A stretch of DNA of 9,182 bases from SZUA-430 sp044375275 (GCA_044375275.1 JBILMZ010000140.1:1-9182), one strand, 5' to 3'; shown: positions 1 to 6,485, numbered from the stretch's first letter. The notes: generated from the sequence alone by a model not told the origin. Program-made: numbers and translations.

Positions 1-281
1 TGAAGGAGATCAAGGTCGTCGTCGCCTATGACCTCGACGGCAAGCGCATCGACCATTTGCCCGCCGCCGCCGACGCCCAGAAGCGCGTGAAGCCGATCTA
101 TGAATCGATGGAAGGCTGGAGCGAAACCACCCAGGGCGCCCGCCGTTGGGCCGACCTCCCCGCCGCCGCCATTAAGTACGTCCGCCGCGTGGAAGAACTC
201 ATCGGCGCCCCCGTGGCCTCGGTTTCAACAAGCCCGGAGCGCGACGACACCATCCTCGTCCGCGATCCCTTCGCGGCGTAA
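1..281 (+). CDS. purA: Adenylosuccinate synthase, C-terminal end (partial)
   Basis: This is the last 92 residues of PurA; the 5' part lies outside the window and the readable frame begins at base 3. PurA joins IMP and aspartate using GTP to give adenylosuccinate, the first committed step of AMP synthesis in the cytoplasm. Recognition rests on the C-terminal family pattern: a YDLDG strand, then KPIYESMEGWSE, then a LPAAAIKYVRRVEELIGAPV helix, then STSPERDDTILVRDPF at the end. The same order (PIYE, GWSE, IKRIEEL, STGPDR, RDPF) closes known bacterial PurA proteins. It ends with TAA, and a compound palindromic repeat starts 14 nt later, so it is probably the last gene of its transcript. Identity is sure; nothing can be said of its promoter. 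Confidence 0.95.
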   Translation, partial: KEIKVVVAYDLDGKRIDHLPAAADAQKRVKPIYESMEGWSETTQGARRWADLPAAAIKYVRRVEELIGAPVASVSTSPERDDTILVRDPFAA

Positions 282-294
282 CTCAACCAACACT

Positions 295-421
295 GTCATG
301 GTCTGCGAAGGCAGACCACCCACGACTTCACAGCGTCTGCCAAAGCAAATAGAGTCGTGGGTGGTTCGCCGGAGCCTGTCCTCGGAATGCGCGAAGAGCA
401 TGCCCGGGGGCGAACCATGAC
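295..421. repeat. Compound palindromic intergenic element
   Basis: The element has nested inverted repeats. The outer ends GTCATGGT (295-302) and ACCATGAC (414-421) are complementary. A perfect 7-bp hairpin with a GAAG loop lies at 300-317. A 13-bp perfect stem pairs 315-327 with 353-365. An 8-bp stem pairs 363-370 (GGTTCGCC) with 409-416 (GGCGAACC). Together these could fold into a branched cruciform or RNA. The layout, with a CATGG-type outer end, a central ACGACT arm and a GCCGGAGCCTGTC stretch, is like the repeated intergenic palindromes of many alphaproteobacterial genomes; that likeness is from memory. It fills the space between purA and the next gene and may stabilise or end the purA transcript. 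No T-tract follows it and no target duplication is evident. Confidence 0.75.
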
Positions 422-429
422 CGAGGTGT

Positions 430-867
430 GTGAGATTGCAGCAAACAGTGCCGTCACCCGACATGCCCAGCGGCCTGCGCACCGCACTCCTGCTGACGGA
501 CCTGGGCTTCATCGCCTACTGGTCCCTCACGGCACTCGTCGCCGTAGGCCTGCTCAGCGTGCCGCCAGAGTATCTCTTCAGCGACTATCACAACCCGCTT
601 GTCGTCGCGTGGAACTGGTCCTTCGCACCGCTCGACATCATCCTGTCCCTGGCCGGCCTCAACGCCGTCCGCCTCCACCGCGCCAACAACCCGTCATGGC
701 AAGGCTGGGCCATCTTCTCCCTCGCCCTCACCTTCTGCGCCGGCCTGATGGCGATCTCCTTCTGGGCCATCCGCGGCGACTTCGACGTAACCTGGTGGAC
801 CGTCAACCTCGCCCTGATGATCTGGCCGTGGATTTACCTGCCCAGCTTGATCGCGGTCAAAAGCTAG
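430..867 (+). CDS. DUF5360/YvaD-like four-helix membrane protein
   Basis: A 145-residue integral membrane protein with about four hydrophobic spans (near residues 22-44, 62-80, 91-113 and 122-140) rich in Trp. The sequence resembles the DUF5360 (YvaD) family of small four-span inner-membrane proteins of unknown function; key-looking segments are LTDLGFIAYW, WNWSFAPLDI and IWPWIYLPSL. The start is unsure. GTG at 430 is the longest, with GAGG (423-426) too close at 3 nt. TTG at 436 has better spacing and ATG at 463 has no visible ribosome site. The gene begins just after the palindromic element, so its promoter may lie within or before that repeat. The family call is from memory of the pattern, and no function is known. 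Confidence 0.72.
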   Translation: MRLQQTVPSPDMPSGLRTALLLTDLGFIAYWSLTALVAVGLLSVPPEYLFSDYHNPLVVAWNWSFAPLDIILSLAGLNAVRLHRANNPSWQGWAIFSLALTFCAGLMAISFWAIRGDFDVTWWTVNLALMIWPWIYLPSLIAVKS

Positions 868-1062
868 TCCCCCAGACAAGATCGATCATGTCCGAATGAC
901 GTTTCGAGCACTCGGAGGCGGCGCCAATACGCGTGAGCTTGCCGCTCCTTGGCTTCTCGACCACTCTCGCCATCGAAAGTCGGCCGAGGCAGTCTGTTTT
1001 TGAAAGCCGCTCCTGCAATGTAAGGACACACTGAAGCAGCTAACGACCACTCGGCGGACCGA

Positions 1063-1452
1063 ATGCTGCGAATAATGCTCTTGGCGATTGCCTTGGCCTG
1101 GCTGGTGACAGGCTTGTACATGCTGGCAAGCCCGCTTGAATTCTACACCGTGATCCCGGGCCTCTCGATGATGGGGCCATTCAACAGCCACTTCATCCGC
1201 GACGTCGGTCTCGCCTTCGCGGCAAGTGGCACCTTGACGCTGTGGGGCCTCAGGAAGGATTCGCGCGATCTCACGGTCGCCGGCGCCTTGTGGCCGTTCC
1301 TGCATGCCCTGTTTCACATCCAGGTCTGGGCCCACAGGGGCTACCCGTTCGACGCCATCCTGGCCTTTGATGTCGTCGCTGTCATCAGCCCTGCCTTTGC
1401 CGCAATGGCGATTGCCGCGCGCGGTGTCTCATTTGGAAAGAGCAGCACGTGA
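1063..1452 (+). CDS. Small four-span membrane protein, unnamed family
   Basis: A 129-residue hydrophobic protein with about four spans (near residues 4-22, 46-63, 71-90 and 96-119). Two recognisable stretches stand out: GPFNSHFIRDVG (residues 38-49) between spans one and two, and HALFHIQVW (81-89), whose His residues sit in or beside a membrane helix. I recall uncharacterised proteobacterial membrane proteins with the same GPFN-HF-RD and HALxH pattern, but no name or function. The start at ATG 1063 has only a weak purine run (GGCGGA) ahead; ATG 1075 is an alternative. The last four bases overlap the next gene (GTGA), so the two are probably translated together and may act as partners. Confidence 0.75.
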   Translation: MLRIMLLAIALAWLVTGLYMLASPLEFYTVIPGLSMMGPFNSHFIRDVGLAFAASGTLTLWGLRKDSRDLTVAGALWPFLHALFHIQVWAHRGYPFDAILAFDVVAVISPAFAAMAIAARGVSFGKSST

Positions 1453-1820
1453 TACCTGAAGTCCTTGAGAAACTGTCCTGGACCATCCTCGCACTGATCC
1501 ATGTGCCACCCGCCAGCGTGAGCGTTGCGCCAGCCCTCATCGGTCGACTGTACGGCGTGGAGGCAGGCAGCGACATGGGCATCCTCCTCATGCATCGCGG
1601 CGTCCTCTTCCTGGCAATCGTGGTCGCGTGCCTCGTCGCGGCGCTTCATGTGACAGCGCGCCCGCTTGCCTGCGTGCTTGTGGCTTTGAGCATCATGGGC
1701 TTCCTTGCCATCTACGCATATGGCGGCATGCCCACGGGCCCATTGCGAACGATTGCAGTGGCGGACACTGTGGCCCTCCTGCCCTTGCTGTACGTGATCG
1801 TTCGGCAGTTCCTCGCCTAG
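1449..1820 (+). CDS. Small four-span membrane protein, coupled to the preceding gene
   Basis: A 123-residue hydrophobic protein starting with GTG at 1449, inside the stop of the preceding gene (4-nt overlap), typical of translational coupling. About four spans are visible, near residues 11-29, 49-67, 73-91 and 100-119. Distinct segments are PALIGRLYGV (28-37), LLMHRGVLFL (46-55) with a His-Arg pair at the membrane edge, and GMPTGPLRTIAVADTVAL (93-110). I do not recognise a named domain. Pairing with the upstream four-span protein suggests a two-subunit membrane unit of unknown role. Its TAG stop overlaps the stop of the convergent DUF4345-like gene in a shared CTAG. Confidence 0.75.
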   Translation: MIPEVLEKLSWTILALIHVPPASVSVAPALIGRLYGVEAGSDMGILLMHRGVLFLAIVVACLVAALHVTARPLACVLVALSIMGFLAIYAYGGMPTGPLRTIAVADTVALLPLLYVIVRQFLA

Positions 1821-2200
1821 ACTGCCGCAGCGAGCGTCGCTGCCCCTGCAACCTCGATGAACAGATAGAGCAGCGGATACCCGGCCACTTTGCCATCAAT
1901 CAGCGCCGACAACACGCGCCCCCCGGCCATGCCCGCCAGGGCGACGCTCACAGCCAGGCAAATGCCGGACCGGAACCCCGGCATGAAGAGCGACGCAAGG
2001 AGCAGAACCCCGATCGCAATGCCGAAACCGCCATACACGGCCCGCACCTCGTTTCGACCCGCCAGTGTCAGGTTGGGCAAGTCGAATTGCGCCGTGACGC
2101 GCGCAGGAAACACGAGTGCGACGACACCCATGAACAGGAACCCTGCAGCGGGCAAAAGGATCTGAAGCTGTGATAGCGTGATGTTCGTCAACCCGGTCAT
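1817..2200 (-). CDS. DUF4345-like four-span membrane protein
   Basis: A 127-residue inner-membrane protein with about four spans (near residues 13-31, 57-74, 79-98 and 108-126). The stretch FPARVTAQFDLP (31-42) followed by GRNEVRAVYGGFGIAIG (48-64) is characteristic of the DUF4345 family, whose function is unknown. An ATG at 2200 is chosen because its mRNA carries AGGAGG ten bases ahead; an upstream codon at 2224 would add nine residues containing that site. It converges on the preceding plus-strand gene and diverges from the AraC-type regulator, 38 nt away. By position the regulator may control it, but no operator is identified. Confidence 0.82.
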   Translation of the reverse strand: MTGLTNITLSQLQILLPAAGFLFMGVVALVFPARVTAQFDLPNLTLAGRNEVRAVYGGFGIAIGVLLLASLFMPGFRSGICLAVSVALAGMAGGRVLSALIDGKVAGYPLLYLFIEVAGAATLAAAV

Positions 2201-2238
2201 TTTGAGTTGTCCTCCTGCCGGCACATTGGATCAGTGCG

Positions 2239-2991
2239 ATGAAACCTGGCTTTCAGAAACCAACTGTGCGTCCGGGAATATCAATCTCGGGGCCGCGCGC
2301 AGCCTATGTTGGACCGGGGCTCGACCTCGCCCCGCACCGCAACAGCGCCGCAACGATCGCATTGGCGCTCGAGACGCCATTCGAACTCACCATTCTTGAC
2401 GGGCCCGCGGCCGCACCTCCCGCAAAACTCAAGGCTGCCCTCATTGCACCGGACACGCGTCATCATCTGCGTGCAACAGGCCCGATGTGCTTCGTCTATC
2501 TCGATGCGTTGAGCGACGATCACGAGACATTGAAGCAGGCCTCTCTCGCGGGTTCACGATCAAGCTCCGCGATCCGGATGATCAGGGGACATGACACGAT
2601 CCGCGTGGACGACATTTGCGAGGCGCTCGGCGTGCCAGGCCGCGCGCTGCCGCGCCAGGACATTGCCAAAGTCATACGACAGGTCGATCTGCGCCCGCAG
2701 GATTTCGCATCCGTCACGGACGCCGCACGCATTGCCAACCTGTCGCCCTCACGCTTCCAGGCCCTGTTTCGGCAGTCCGTGGGAATGCCCTTCAGGCACT
2801 ACCGCCAATGGCGGCGAATGGCGATCGTGATGAAAACACTGTCAGCAGGGCAAACACTGACAACCGCTGCAATGGCCGCCGGCTTCTCAAGCTCCGCGCA
2901 CCTCAGCACGACTTTCAAGACCATGTTCGGTATCACCCCGTCCCAGCTCGTCAGGCTGGGAGTACGTATCGACGTGGAGAAATCACGGTGA
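2239..2991 (+). CDS. AraC-family transcriptional regulator
   Basis: A 250-residue DNA-binding regulator. The C-terminal AraC/XylS double helix-turn-helix spans about residues 148-243. The first helix pair is around DAARIANLSPSRFQALFRQ (161-179), with FRHYRQWRRM (185-194) as the linker helix. The second is TTAAMAAGFSSSAHLSTTFK (208-227), closed by the usual MFGITPSQL. The N-terminal 140 residues should hold an effector-sensing fold but match no domain I can name; the segment LAPHRNSAATIALAL (30-44) is cupin-like in style. The start ATG at 2239 has only a poor ribosome site (GGATC). It is transcribed away from the DUF4345-like gene with 38 nt between them, the usual arrangement for a regulator and its target. 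The ligand is unknown. Confidence 0.88.
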   Translation: MKPGFQKPTVRPGISISGPRAAYVGPGLDLAPHRNSAATIALALETPFELTILDGPAAAPPAKLKAALIAPDTRHHLRATGPMCFVYLDALSDDHETLKQASLAGSRSSSAIRMIRGHDTIRVDDICEALGVPGRALPRQDIAKVIRQVDLRPQDFASVTDAARIANLSPSRFQALFRQSVGMPFRHYRQWRRMAIVMKTLSAGQTLTTAAMAAGFSSSAHLSTTFKTMFGITPSQLVRLGVRIDVEKSR

Positions 2992-3044
2992 CAGCTTGCT
3001 TACCAACCCTGGCAACTCGGGCATCCCGCCCCCCAGAGAGGAAT

Positions 3045-3181
3045 GCTCACGCCAAGCCGCCAAGAGCGCCAAGAGGTTGAGATGTTTTCGGCGCCGCAGG
3101 CGCCAACTCAGACGTGGGATTGGCGCTACGCACCGAAGAAGAGCCTCAACCTCTTGGCGCTCTTGGCGGCTTGGCGTGAGC
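3045..3181. repeat. Long inverted repeat with perfect 37-bp arms and GCCAAG repeats
   Basis: Arm 3045-3081 is the exact reverse complement of 3145-3181 (37 of 37 bases), with a 63-nt centre. Each arm holds three GCCAAG units, at 3051, 3059 and 3068 in the left arm. The centre can fold again: GGCGCC at 3090-3095 pairs with 3099-3104, and TTCGG at 3087-3091 pairs with CCGAA at 3133-3137. It lies between the AraC-type gene and the convergent rpoH and holds no convincing coding frame. GCCAAG-rich palindromes of this kind occur as dispersed intergenic repeats in several phyla (from memory). Read through from either side, it would make a very stable RNA hairpin and could end transcription or protect 3' ends. 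Confidence 0.9.
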
Positions 3182-3262
3182 CATCTTTCTGCCAACCGCT
3201 GATCACATGAAGCACGTCGCAGATAGTCAGCCTTCGCGTGAACCCGTCCCCACCCGCGCAAC

Positions 3263-3292
3263 GCAGAAACGGCCGGGGTCTCCCCCAGCCGT
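3263..3292 (-). terminator. Probable rpoH terminator hairpin
   Basis: On the minus strand, 27 nt after the rpoH stop, 3292-3269 forms a hairpin. A 5-bp outer stem (ACGGC with GCCGT), one C-A mismatch and a 4-bp G/C inner stem close a 4-nt loop. It is followed by TTTCTG. The T run is short, so strength is uncertain. Confidence 0.5.
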
Positions 3293-3318
3293 CATACAAT
3301 CAAATCCGAAACTGAACC

Positions 3319-4230
3319 CTACCGCGCCGGAAGCGCCGCCGCCGGAGCCTCGGCACCACCACCAACGCGCCGCGTCTTCGCAGCATCCTTGATCGCACGC
3401 TGCAGCTTCTCGAAGGCCCGCACCTCGATCTGGCGCACGCGCTCGCGGCTGATGTCGTAGTGCTTCGACAGGTCCTCGAGCGTCGCCGGCTCTTCCTTCA
3501 GGCGCCGCTCCGTCAGGATGTGCCGCTCGCGCTCGTTGAGCGCCTTCATGCCCTCCGTGAGCAACTCGCTGCGATCATCCTTCTGCTCGCGGTCGGCAAG
3601 CATGGTTTCCTGGCTGGGCGAGTCATCGACAAGCCAGTCCTGCCACTCGCCTTCCGAGTCCGCACGCATCGGCGCATTCAGCGAATGGTCCGGCGCCGCG
3701 AGGCGACGGTTCATCGAGATGACTTCTTCTTCGGTCACGCCGAGCTTGTCGGCGATGATCTTGACCTGCTCGGGCCGAAGATCACCATCCTCGATCGCCT
3801 TGATGTGTCCCTTGGCCTTGCGCAGGTTGAAGAACAGCTTCTTCTGCGCGGCCGTCGTGCCGATCTTCACGAGGCTCCACGAACGCAGGATGTATTCCTG
3901 GATCGAAGCCTTGATCCACCACATGGCATAGGTCGCAAGACGGAAGCCCTTGTCGGGCTCGAAGCGCTTGACGGCCTGCATCAGGCCGACATTGCCTTCG
4001 GAAACAATTTCGTTCACCGGCAGGCCATACCCGCGATAGCCCATCGCGATCTTCGCGACGAGACGCAGGTGGCTCGTGACCAGCTTGTGGGCGGCAGATG
4101 AGTCTTCGTGCTCGCGCCAGCGTTTGGCGAGCATGTACTCTTCCTCCGGCTCCAGCATCGGGAATGTCCGGATCTCGGCCAGATAGCGGGTCAGTCCGCC
4201 TTCTGCCAACGTCAAATAGCCTGCAGCCAT
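3319..4230 (-). CDS. rpoH: RNA polymerase heat-shock sigma factor sigma-32
   Basis: A 303-residue sigma factor of usual length for alphaproteobacterial RpoH. It binds core RNA polymerase and directs it to heat-shock promoters (chaperone and protease genes). The diagnostic RpoH box QKKLFFNLR is at residues 129-137. Region 2 covers about 49-118, with the promoter-melting and -10 recognition segment YAMWWIKASIQEYIL at 101-115. Region 4 is near 225-283, with the -35 recognition helix-turn-helix LSKHYDISRERVRQIEVRA at 254-272. The tail after residue 285 is Ala/Gly-rich and looks disordered. The start is supported by AGGGAGAG about five bases ahead of ATG 4230. It lies 127 nt downstream of rluD on the same strand. 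That gap is GC-rich and could form leader structure, but I cannot show a thermosensor. Which RpoH paralogue it is cannot be told. Confidence 0.96.
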   Translation of the reverse strand: MAAGYLTLAEGGLTRYLAEIRTFPMLEPEEEYMLAKRWREHEDSSAAHKLVTSHLRLVAKIAMGYRGYGLPVNEIVSEGNVGLMQAVKRFEPDKGFRLATYAMWWIKASIQEYILRSWSLVKIGTTAAQKKLFFNLRKAKGHIKAIEDGDLRPEQVKIIADKLGVTEEEVISMNRRLAAPDHSLNAPMRADSEGEWQDWLVDDSPSQETMLADREQKDDRSELLTEGMKALNERERHILTERRLKEEPATLEDLSKHYDISRERVRQIEVRAFEKLQRAIKDAAKTRRVGGGAEAPAAALPAR

Positions 4231-4328
4231 TACTCTCTCCCTGGCGTTGGGCCTTCCATCCGTGCCTTGGGGGCCCCGGATCGTCGGCCTGACTAACGCA
4301 CCCGTCCTTACGAGGCCCGGGCGTGACC

Positions 4329-4355
4329 AGATTACTTAGGTACGCATTCGGACAA
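4329..4355 (-). promoter_or_regulatory. Possible rpoH promoter
   Basis: On the minus strand, TTGTCC (4355-4350) and TAATCT (4334-4329) resemble -35 and -10 elements, but the 15-nt spacing is short. It sits just after the rluD stop and about 100 nt before the rpoH start. This is weak and is given only as a candidate. Confidence 0.25.
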
Positions 4356-4357
4356 TT

Positions 4358-5335
4358 TTAAGACCCCTTAATCGTGATCATGAAATTTCGCAGTTTTTCG
4401 AGGGTTTCACGGAAATCCTCGGGCAATTCGCTCTCGAAATGGACGGGTTTGTCCAGTCCCGGGTGATGGAACCCCAGCACGGCCGCATGCAGGGCCTGCC
4501 GTGCGATGGTGAGGTCAACGCCGGGGATGGAGCGCGGCCGGCCATAAACCGGGTCTCCGATCAGCGGGTGGCCAAGATGGGCCATGTGCACGCGGACCTG
4601 GTGGGTCCGTCCGGTCTCGAGCCGGCATTCGACGAGCGCCGCCGAAGCACCAAACGTCTCGATGACCTTGTAATGGGTACGCGCGGGCTTTCCCCCGATG
4701 CGCAACACGGCGACCTTCTGCCGGTTCAGCGGGCTGCGCCCGAGATCCGCATCGATGGTCCCCGCGAGCATCCGCGGCACGCCCCACACCAGCGCCTTGT
4801 AGACACGCGTGACGGCATGGGCCGCAAACTGCTTGCCGAGGCTCGCATGCGCCTTCTCGGTTTTGGCGGCAACCATCAGGCCCGTCGTGTCCTTGTCGAT
4901 GCGATGCACGATGCCAGGCCTCAGTTCCCCGCCAATGCCCGACAGCGAATTCCCGCAATGGGCAATGAGCGCATTCACAAGCGTGCCATCGCGATTGCCG
5001 GCAGCCGGATGCACGACAAGGCCCGCCTGCTTGTCGATGACAATGACGTGCTTGTCCTCGAAGACGATGTTGAGCGGAATGTCTTCGCCCTGCGGCTCCG
5101 CATCCACGGCCGGTGGAACCACGAGTTCGATGACGTGCCCTTCCCGGAGCTTCTGGGAGGGATCCTCCAGCGTCTTGCCGTTAAGGGTTACGGCACCGGC
5201 TTCGATTAACTGTTTGAGCCGCGAACGCGACATGTCGGGCCATGACGCCGCAAGTGCGCGGTCCAGCCGGTCACCCGCTTGGCTCTCGCTGATTGTCAGT
5301 GTACGACGCTCGGACTGCTCGGAGGAATTCGCCAT
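4358..5335 (-). CDS. rluD: Ribosomal large-subunit pseudouridine synthase, RluD/RluA family
   Basis: A 325-residue enzyme that isomerises uridine to pseudouridine in RNA. RluD of E. coli acts on helix 69 of 23S rRNA, and the same target is inferred here. An N-terminal S4 RNA-binding domain covers about residues 19-75 (RLDRALAA, SRSRLKQLIEAGAVTLNG). The catalytic domain follows, with VIDKQAGLVVHP (99-110) and the family active-site motif HRIDKDTTGLMV (144-155), where Asp147 is the catalytic residue. LETGRTHQVRVHMAHLGHPLIGDPVYG (239-265) completes the RluA signature. ATG 5335 is chosen because the S4 domain begins soon after; the longer open frame upstream reads Ser/Arg-rich shadow sequence of the opposite gene. 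The start codon overlaps that of the divergent DUF6476-like gene. No good ribosome site is visible. The exact target specificity (RluD or another RluA member) is not proven. Confidence 0.92.
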   Translation of the reverse strand: MANSSEQSERRTLTISESQAGDRLDRALAASWPDMSRSRLKQLIEAGAVTLNGKTLEDPSQKLREGHVIELVVPPAVDAEPQGEDIPLNIVFEDKHVIVIDKQAGLVVHPAAGNRDGTLVNALIAHCGNSLSGIGGELRPGIVHRIDKDTTGLMVAAKTEKAHASLGKQFAAHAVTRVYKALVWGVPRMLAGTIDADLGRSPLNRQKVAVLRIGGKPARTHYKVIETFGASAALVECRLETGRTHQVRVHMAHLGHPLIGDPVYGRPRSIPGVDLTIARQALHAAVLGFHHPGLDKPVHFESELPEDFRETLEKLRNFMITIKGS

Positions 5336-5717
5336 GACGGATGTCGTACCTGAAACACCCCCGCCCGCCAATCGCGGCTTGTGGATGCTGGTGATCGGGT
5401 TAGGGATCGCAATCCTGCTTGTGGTAGCCGCGATGATAGGTATGGCAATCCGCCGCGTCTGGATGGCGCCGCCTCCGGAAGCCGCGTCGGCCGCCTCCAC
5501 CCTGCCGCAGGCGACCTTCCGGCCAGGCGAGGCACTCGAGCTCAACCTCGATCTCGAGGCCGGCGCAAGCGTCGCTGACGCGCGCCTCGAAGGCCGCATG
5601 CTGGTCGTGCGCATCACCGCGCCCACCAGCGACCAGGTCCTGCTGATCGATCACGAAACCTCACGGGTCATCAGCCGCATCCGCTTTAACCGCAGGGCCG
5701 CAGCGTCCGCAGAGTAG
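5334..5717 (+). CDS. DUF6476-like single-pass membrane protein
   Basis: A 127-residue protein with one membrane helix at about residues 16-38, a short Pro-rich cytoplasmic N-terminus and a soluble C-terminal domain, probably periplasmic. The C-terminal part runs EGRMLVVRITAPTSDQVLLIDHETSRVISRIRF (86-118). This alternation of beta strands with an LLIDxxT turn is what I recall for DUF6476, an alphaproteobacterial family of unknown function often found beside an RluA-type pseudouridine synthase gene. The start is well supported by GGAGG (5321-5325) eight bases ahead, inside the opposing rluD coding sequence. A 7-bp hairpin follows the stop at 5741-5760. Confidence 0.8.
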   Translation: MTDVVPETPPPANRGLWMLVIGLGIAILLVVAAMIGMAIRRVWMAPPPEAASAASTLPQATFRPGEALELNLDLEAGASVADARLEGRMLVVRITAPTSDQVLLIDHETSRVISRIRFNRRAAASAE

Positions 5718-5740
5718 TACAAACAGCGCGCCCCGCTTAA

Positions 5741-5760
5741 CGCCACGCTTGATCGTGGCG
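5741..5760 (+). other. Hairpin after the DUF6476-like gene
   Basis: A 7-bp perfect stem (CGCCACG with CGTGGCG) encloses the 6-nt loop CTTGAT, 23 nt after the stop. No T-tract follows, so it is at most a weak or Rho-assisted 3' end. The loop overlaps the candidate -35 of the tRNA promoter. Confidence 0.45.
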
Positions 5761-5778
5761 CGCCCCCTCGCGTATAGC
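5749..5778 (+). promoter_or_regulatory. Candidate promoter of tRNA-Glu
   Basis: TTGATC (5749-5754) and TATAGC (5773-5778) are separated by 18 nt and end 14 nt before the mature tRNA 5' end, a fitting place for a sigma-70-type promoter of a tRNA gene. Confidence 0.5.
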
Positions 5779-5792
5779 AGGCGTCCGCAGCG

Positions 5793-5867
5793 GTCCCCAT
5801 CGTCTAGCGGTCAGGACGTCGCCCTCTCACGGCGAAAACCGGGGTTCGATTCCCCGTGGGGACGCCA
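5793..5867 (+). tRNA. tRNA-Glu (anticodon CUC)
   Basis: A full cloverleaf is visible. The acceptor stem pairs GTCCCCA (5793-5799) with TGGGGAC (5857-5863). The D arm has GTC/GAC pairing around AGCGGTCAG. The anticodon stem pairs TCGCC (5819-5823) with GGCGA (5831-5835) around the loop CTCTCAC. The T arm pairs CGGGG with CCCCG around TTCGATT. The anticodon at 5826-5828 is CTC, reading the Glu codon GAG. G5864 is the discriminator, and CCA (5865-5867) is encoded in the DNA. No second tRNA follows. Downstream begins an accessory-looking PEP-CTERM region, but I find no repeat of the tRNA 3' end that would mark an integration junction. Confidence 0.96.
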
Positions 5868-6206
5868 TCCTCGTTTGTTCGAGTGGCTTCAATACGTTTG
5901 GCGCCTCAAGAGGTCCCGCCAGAACTGAGACGCGACCATCCACGGTTCACTTCTTGAATCTCGCCATACCCACATCCGTTGGTCCGGAGCCTTGATCAAC
6001 CGGGTAAAGCGCACGACCTCTCCGGCAGGGCGATGACCTGCGATCGACATGGACTGATGCGAAGGTCGCAAAGGCGCAACAAGCCGAACATCATCCGCAG
6101 CACCTGACCGCACGCATCGCGAGCAACACTCGAAATGATTTTTCCGCTCATCCAGCACCCGCGAGATGGCATCAGGCGTGGCGGCGCCGGTGTAACCGCG
6201 TGAGCA
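5868..6206. other. Gap between tRNA-Glu and the first PEP-CTERM remnant
   Basis: About 340 nt with no convincing gene. A minus-strand frame of 109 codons (6218-5889) is open, but it starts with GTG without a ribosome site, resembles nothing I know and overlaps the plus-strand remnant. The plus strand shows no signal-peptide-coding frame that could be the lost 5' end of the following gene. This may be eroded DNA. Confidence 0.5.
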
Positions 6207-6461
6207 ATGCAAGTTCACGCCGTGGCGATCACCGGACCAGTTACTCCAAATCGGACGGAACTCTCAATTTCCTTTGTCGCAGATTCTAGCGTCAGCACAA
6301 TTTTGCTTGAGCCATTGGCGCTCCTGGGCAAGGGAGGGATGACACTCGACTGGATCAAAGTAACGGAAGTAGCCTCCGAACCCTCCACCATCGCCCTGAT
6401 CGCAATGGCGCTGCTCTCCATGTTCGGTTTGAGCATGATGCGCCGTCAGGCGGAAGCGTAA
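6207..6461 (+). pseudogene. 5'-truncated PEP-CTERM protein remnant
   Basis: An 84-codon frame that keeps only the last part of an exported PEP-CTERM protein. Residues 17-55 look like the final strands of a beta-sandwich (ELSISFVADSSVSTILL, then GGMTLDWIKVTEV), as found just before the sorting signal in such proteins. Residues 57-84 are the signal itself: SEPSTIALIAMALLSMFG, a hydrophobic span, and MMRRQAEA. There is no signal peptide, an in-frame TGA lies at 6201 just ahead of the ATG, and no ribosome site is clear, so the protein could not be exported as it stands. The usual Pro of the PEP motif is Ser. The 3' end and terminator remain intact and closely match the two full genes downstream. 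A working short gene is possible but unlikely. Confidence 0.7.
6378..6461 (+). repeat. PEP-CTERM module, copy 1 of 3
   Basis: An 84-nt coding module from the Glu codon of the motif to the stop. By hand count it matches copy 2 (7545-7628) at 75 of 84 bases and copy 3 (8683-8766) at 74 of 84. The 23-nt core 6405-6427 is identical in all three. Confidence 0.9.
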
Positions 6462-6485
6462 GCGCAAACATTCATGATCTGTCTG

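Noticed and set aside
3460..4101. Long plus-strand frame opposite rpoH
   Set aside because: It is an antisense shadow of the strongly conserved sigma factor and has no known motif.
4231..4357. RNA thermometer in the rpoH leader
   Set aside because: The leader is GC-rich and has small palindromes, but no stem clearly masks the ribosome site by eye.
5336..5626. N-terminal extension of RluD by up to 97 residues
   Set aside because: The extension is low-complexity Ser/Arg/Ala sequence that shadows the divergent gene, and the S4 domain begins properly after ATG 5335.
5793..5867. tRNA-Glu as an integration site with flanking direct repeats
   Set aside because: I looked for a second copy of the tRNA 3' end downstream in the window and found none, and no integrase is present.
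5889..6218. Minus-strand frame of 109 codons after the tRNA
   Set aside because: It starts with GTG and no ribosome site, has no recognisable motif and overlaps the PEP-CTERM remnant. Kept only as part of the gap description.
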